The position numbers were made by a program, and so were the translations under genes. Below the pieces are notes generated by a model. That model was not told the DNA's origin. It ran no database searches and saw only the letters and a program-made list of their open reading frames with translations. A DNA stretch of 64,000 bases from Amblyornis subalaris (lineage: Eukaryota > Chordata > Aves > Passeriformes > Ptilonorhynchidae): contig JACAXG010000032.1 of NCBI GenBank assembly GCA_018881555.1, positions 4,290,837 to 4,354,836 of the forward strand, in the 5' to 3' direction. Position 1 is the first letter of the stretch. Each line of letters opens with the position of its first letter. Shown here one piece after another: positions 63,476 through 64,000 of the stretch.

Positions 63476-64000
63476 TATACCCTTGATGCAAGTTATCCTG
63501 AGATCTGAAATGAATGCAGCAGCAAAACTCCATTTTATTTTTGCTTTGTTTCAAAGCCAACACATGACATTTTTAGCTCAGCTATACATCAGTTTGGAGA
63601 GCAAGACTGTAGTTTAACACTTTTGGCAAGAACACATCTCTAAATGGTCATGAAAGGGCTGACGAGATTCCATCAATACACATTAGCTAATAGAGAGAAA
63701 ACTTAAGTAGATGCAGAAAGAACAAATATCTATTTTTAACTGGTTAGTAACTAAAGTTCAGGTAGCATACAGTCTTTTTGTTTGCAACTGTGGGTTCCAA
63801 TCTATAAAAGAGAAGTTCATGTTCCTATTTATGAAAAGAAGTTCGACCAAAAATGTAATATCATCTTTTGGCTATTTAAGTGACATGAAAGCGTGCTGTG
63901 AATTCATGCCAGGGGATAGAGTGAGGAAGCTGACAGAGATAGCAGAGCGTGTGAGGAAGACACAGACAAGTAAAATGCACACCATTCACTCACAGATACA
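63476..64000. other. Gene-free unique sequence to window end
   Basis: AT-rich unique sequence; no exon, repeat or RNA gene was recognised. The open frames are trivial. Confidence 0.65.

Noticed and set aside
1..64000. CRISPR arrays, bacterial operons, ribosome binding sites, rRNA or tRNA genes.
   Set aside because: No regular repeat-spacer pattern, no dense long open frames and no recognisable structural RNA; the repeats show vertebrate nuclear DNA.

Overview
The window looks like a piece of bird nuclear genome that contains no protein-coding gene I can recognise. The evidence is AT-rich, CpG-poor sequence whose recognisable repeats are almost all sauropsid types: three CR1 LINE 3' ends of the kind common in birds, one avian ERVL-type solo LTR, and a thin layer of much older elements (two further CR1 relics, two MIR-like CORE-SINE remnants, two copies of a short palindromic MITE). 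There are no Alu, B1 or L1 elements. The low repeat density also fits a bird better than a turtle or crocodile. Isolated single N bases are scattered through the whole window and never form long gaps.

Layout. 1-10.2 kb is unique AT-rich DNA with one CR1 tail at about 5.3 kb, a candidate conserved noncoding block at about 7.2-7.5 kb, and AT-rich simple repeats at 9.5-10.15 kb. A complete-looking solo LTR with a 5-bp target duplication sits at 10.23-10.69 kb. 10.7-18.5 kb is unique sequence with a CpG-bearing block near 11.7-12.0 kb and a pyrimidine-rich stretch near 15.2 kb. A second CR1 lies at 18.57-19.04 kb. 19-33 kb is unique sequence carrying two very old CR1 relics (24.7 and 25.9 kb) and several motif-dense blocks. 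33.2-35 kb holds an inverted repeat, a MITE copy and a MIR relic. The longest CR1 fragment is at 37.5-38.2 kb. 38.2-64 kb is again gene-free; a block at 41.3-42.06 kb is the most gene-like or enhancer-like stretch, and a second MIR relic (61.05 kb) and a second, better-preserved MITE copy (63.4 kb) lie near the end.

The open frames present are short, and the longest ones are either CR1 ORF2 remnants, their antisense shadows, or lie within or across the LTR. The simplest reading is intergenic DNA or the interior of a large intron. I did not find a new biological system. The items most worth testing are possible conserved regulatory blocks (7.2, 30.3 and 41.3-42.0 kb), the ancient repeats, and a few structured motifs. 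All statements about repeat families come from pattern recognition, not from a database search.
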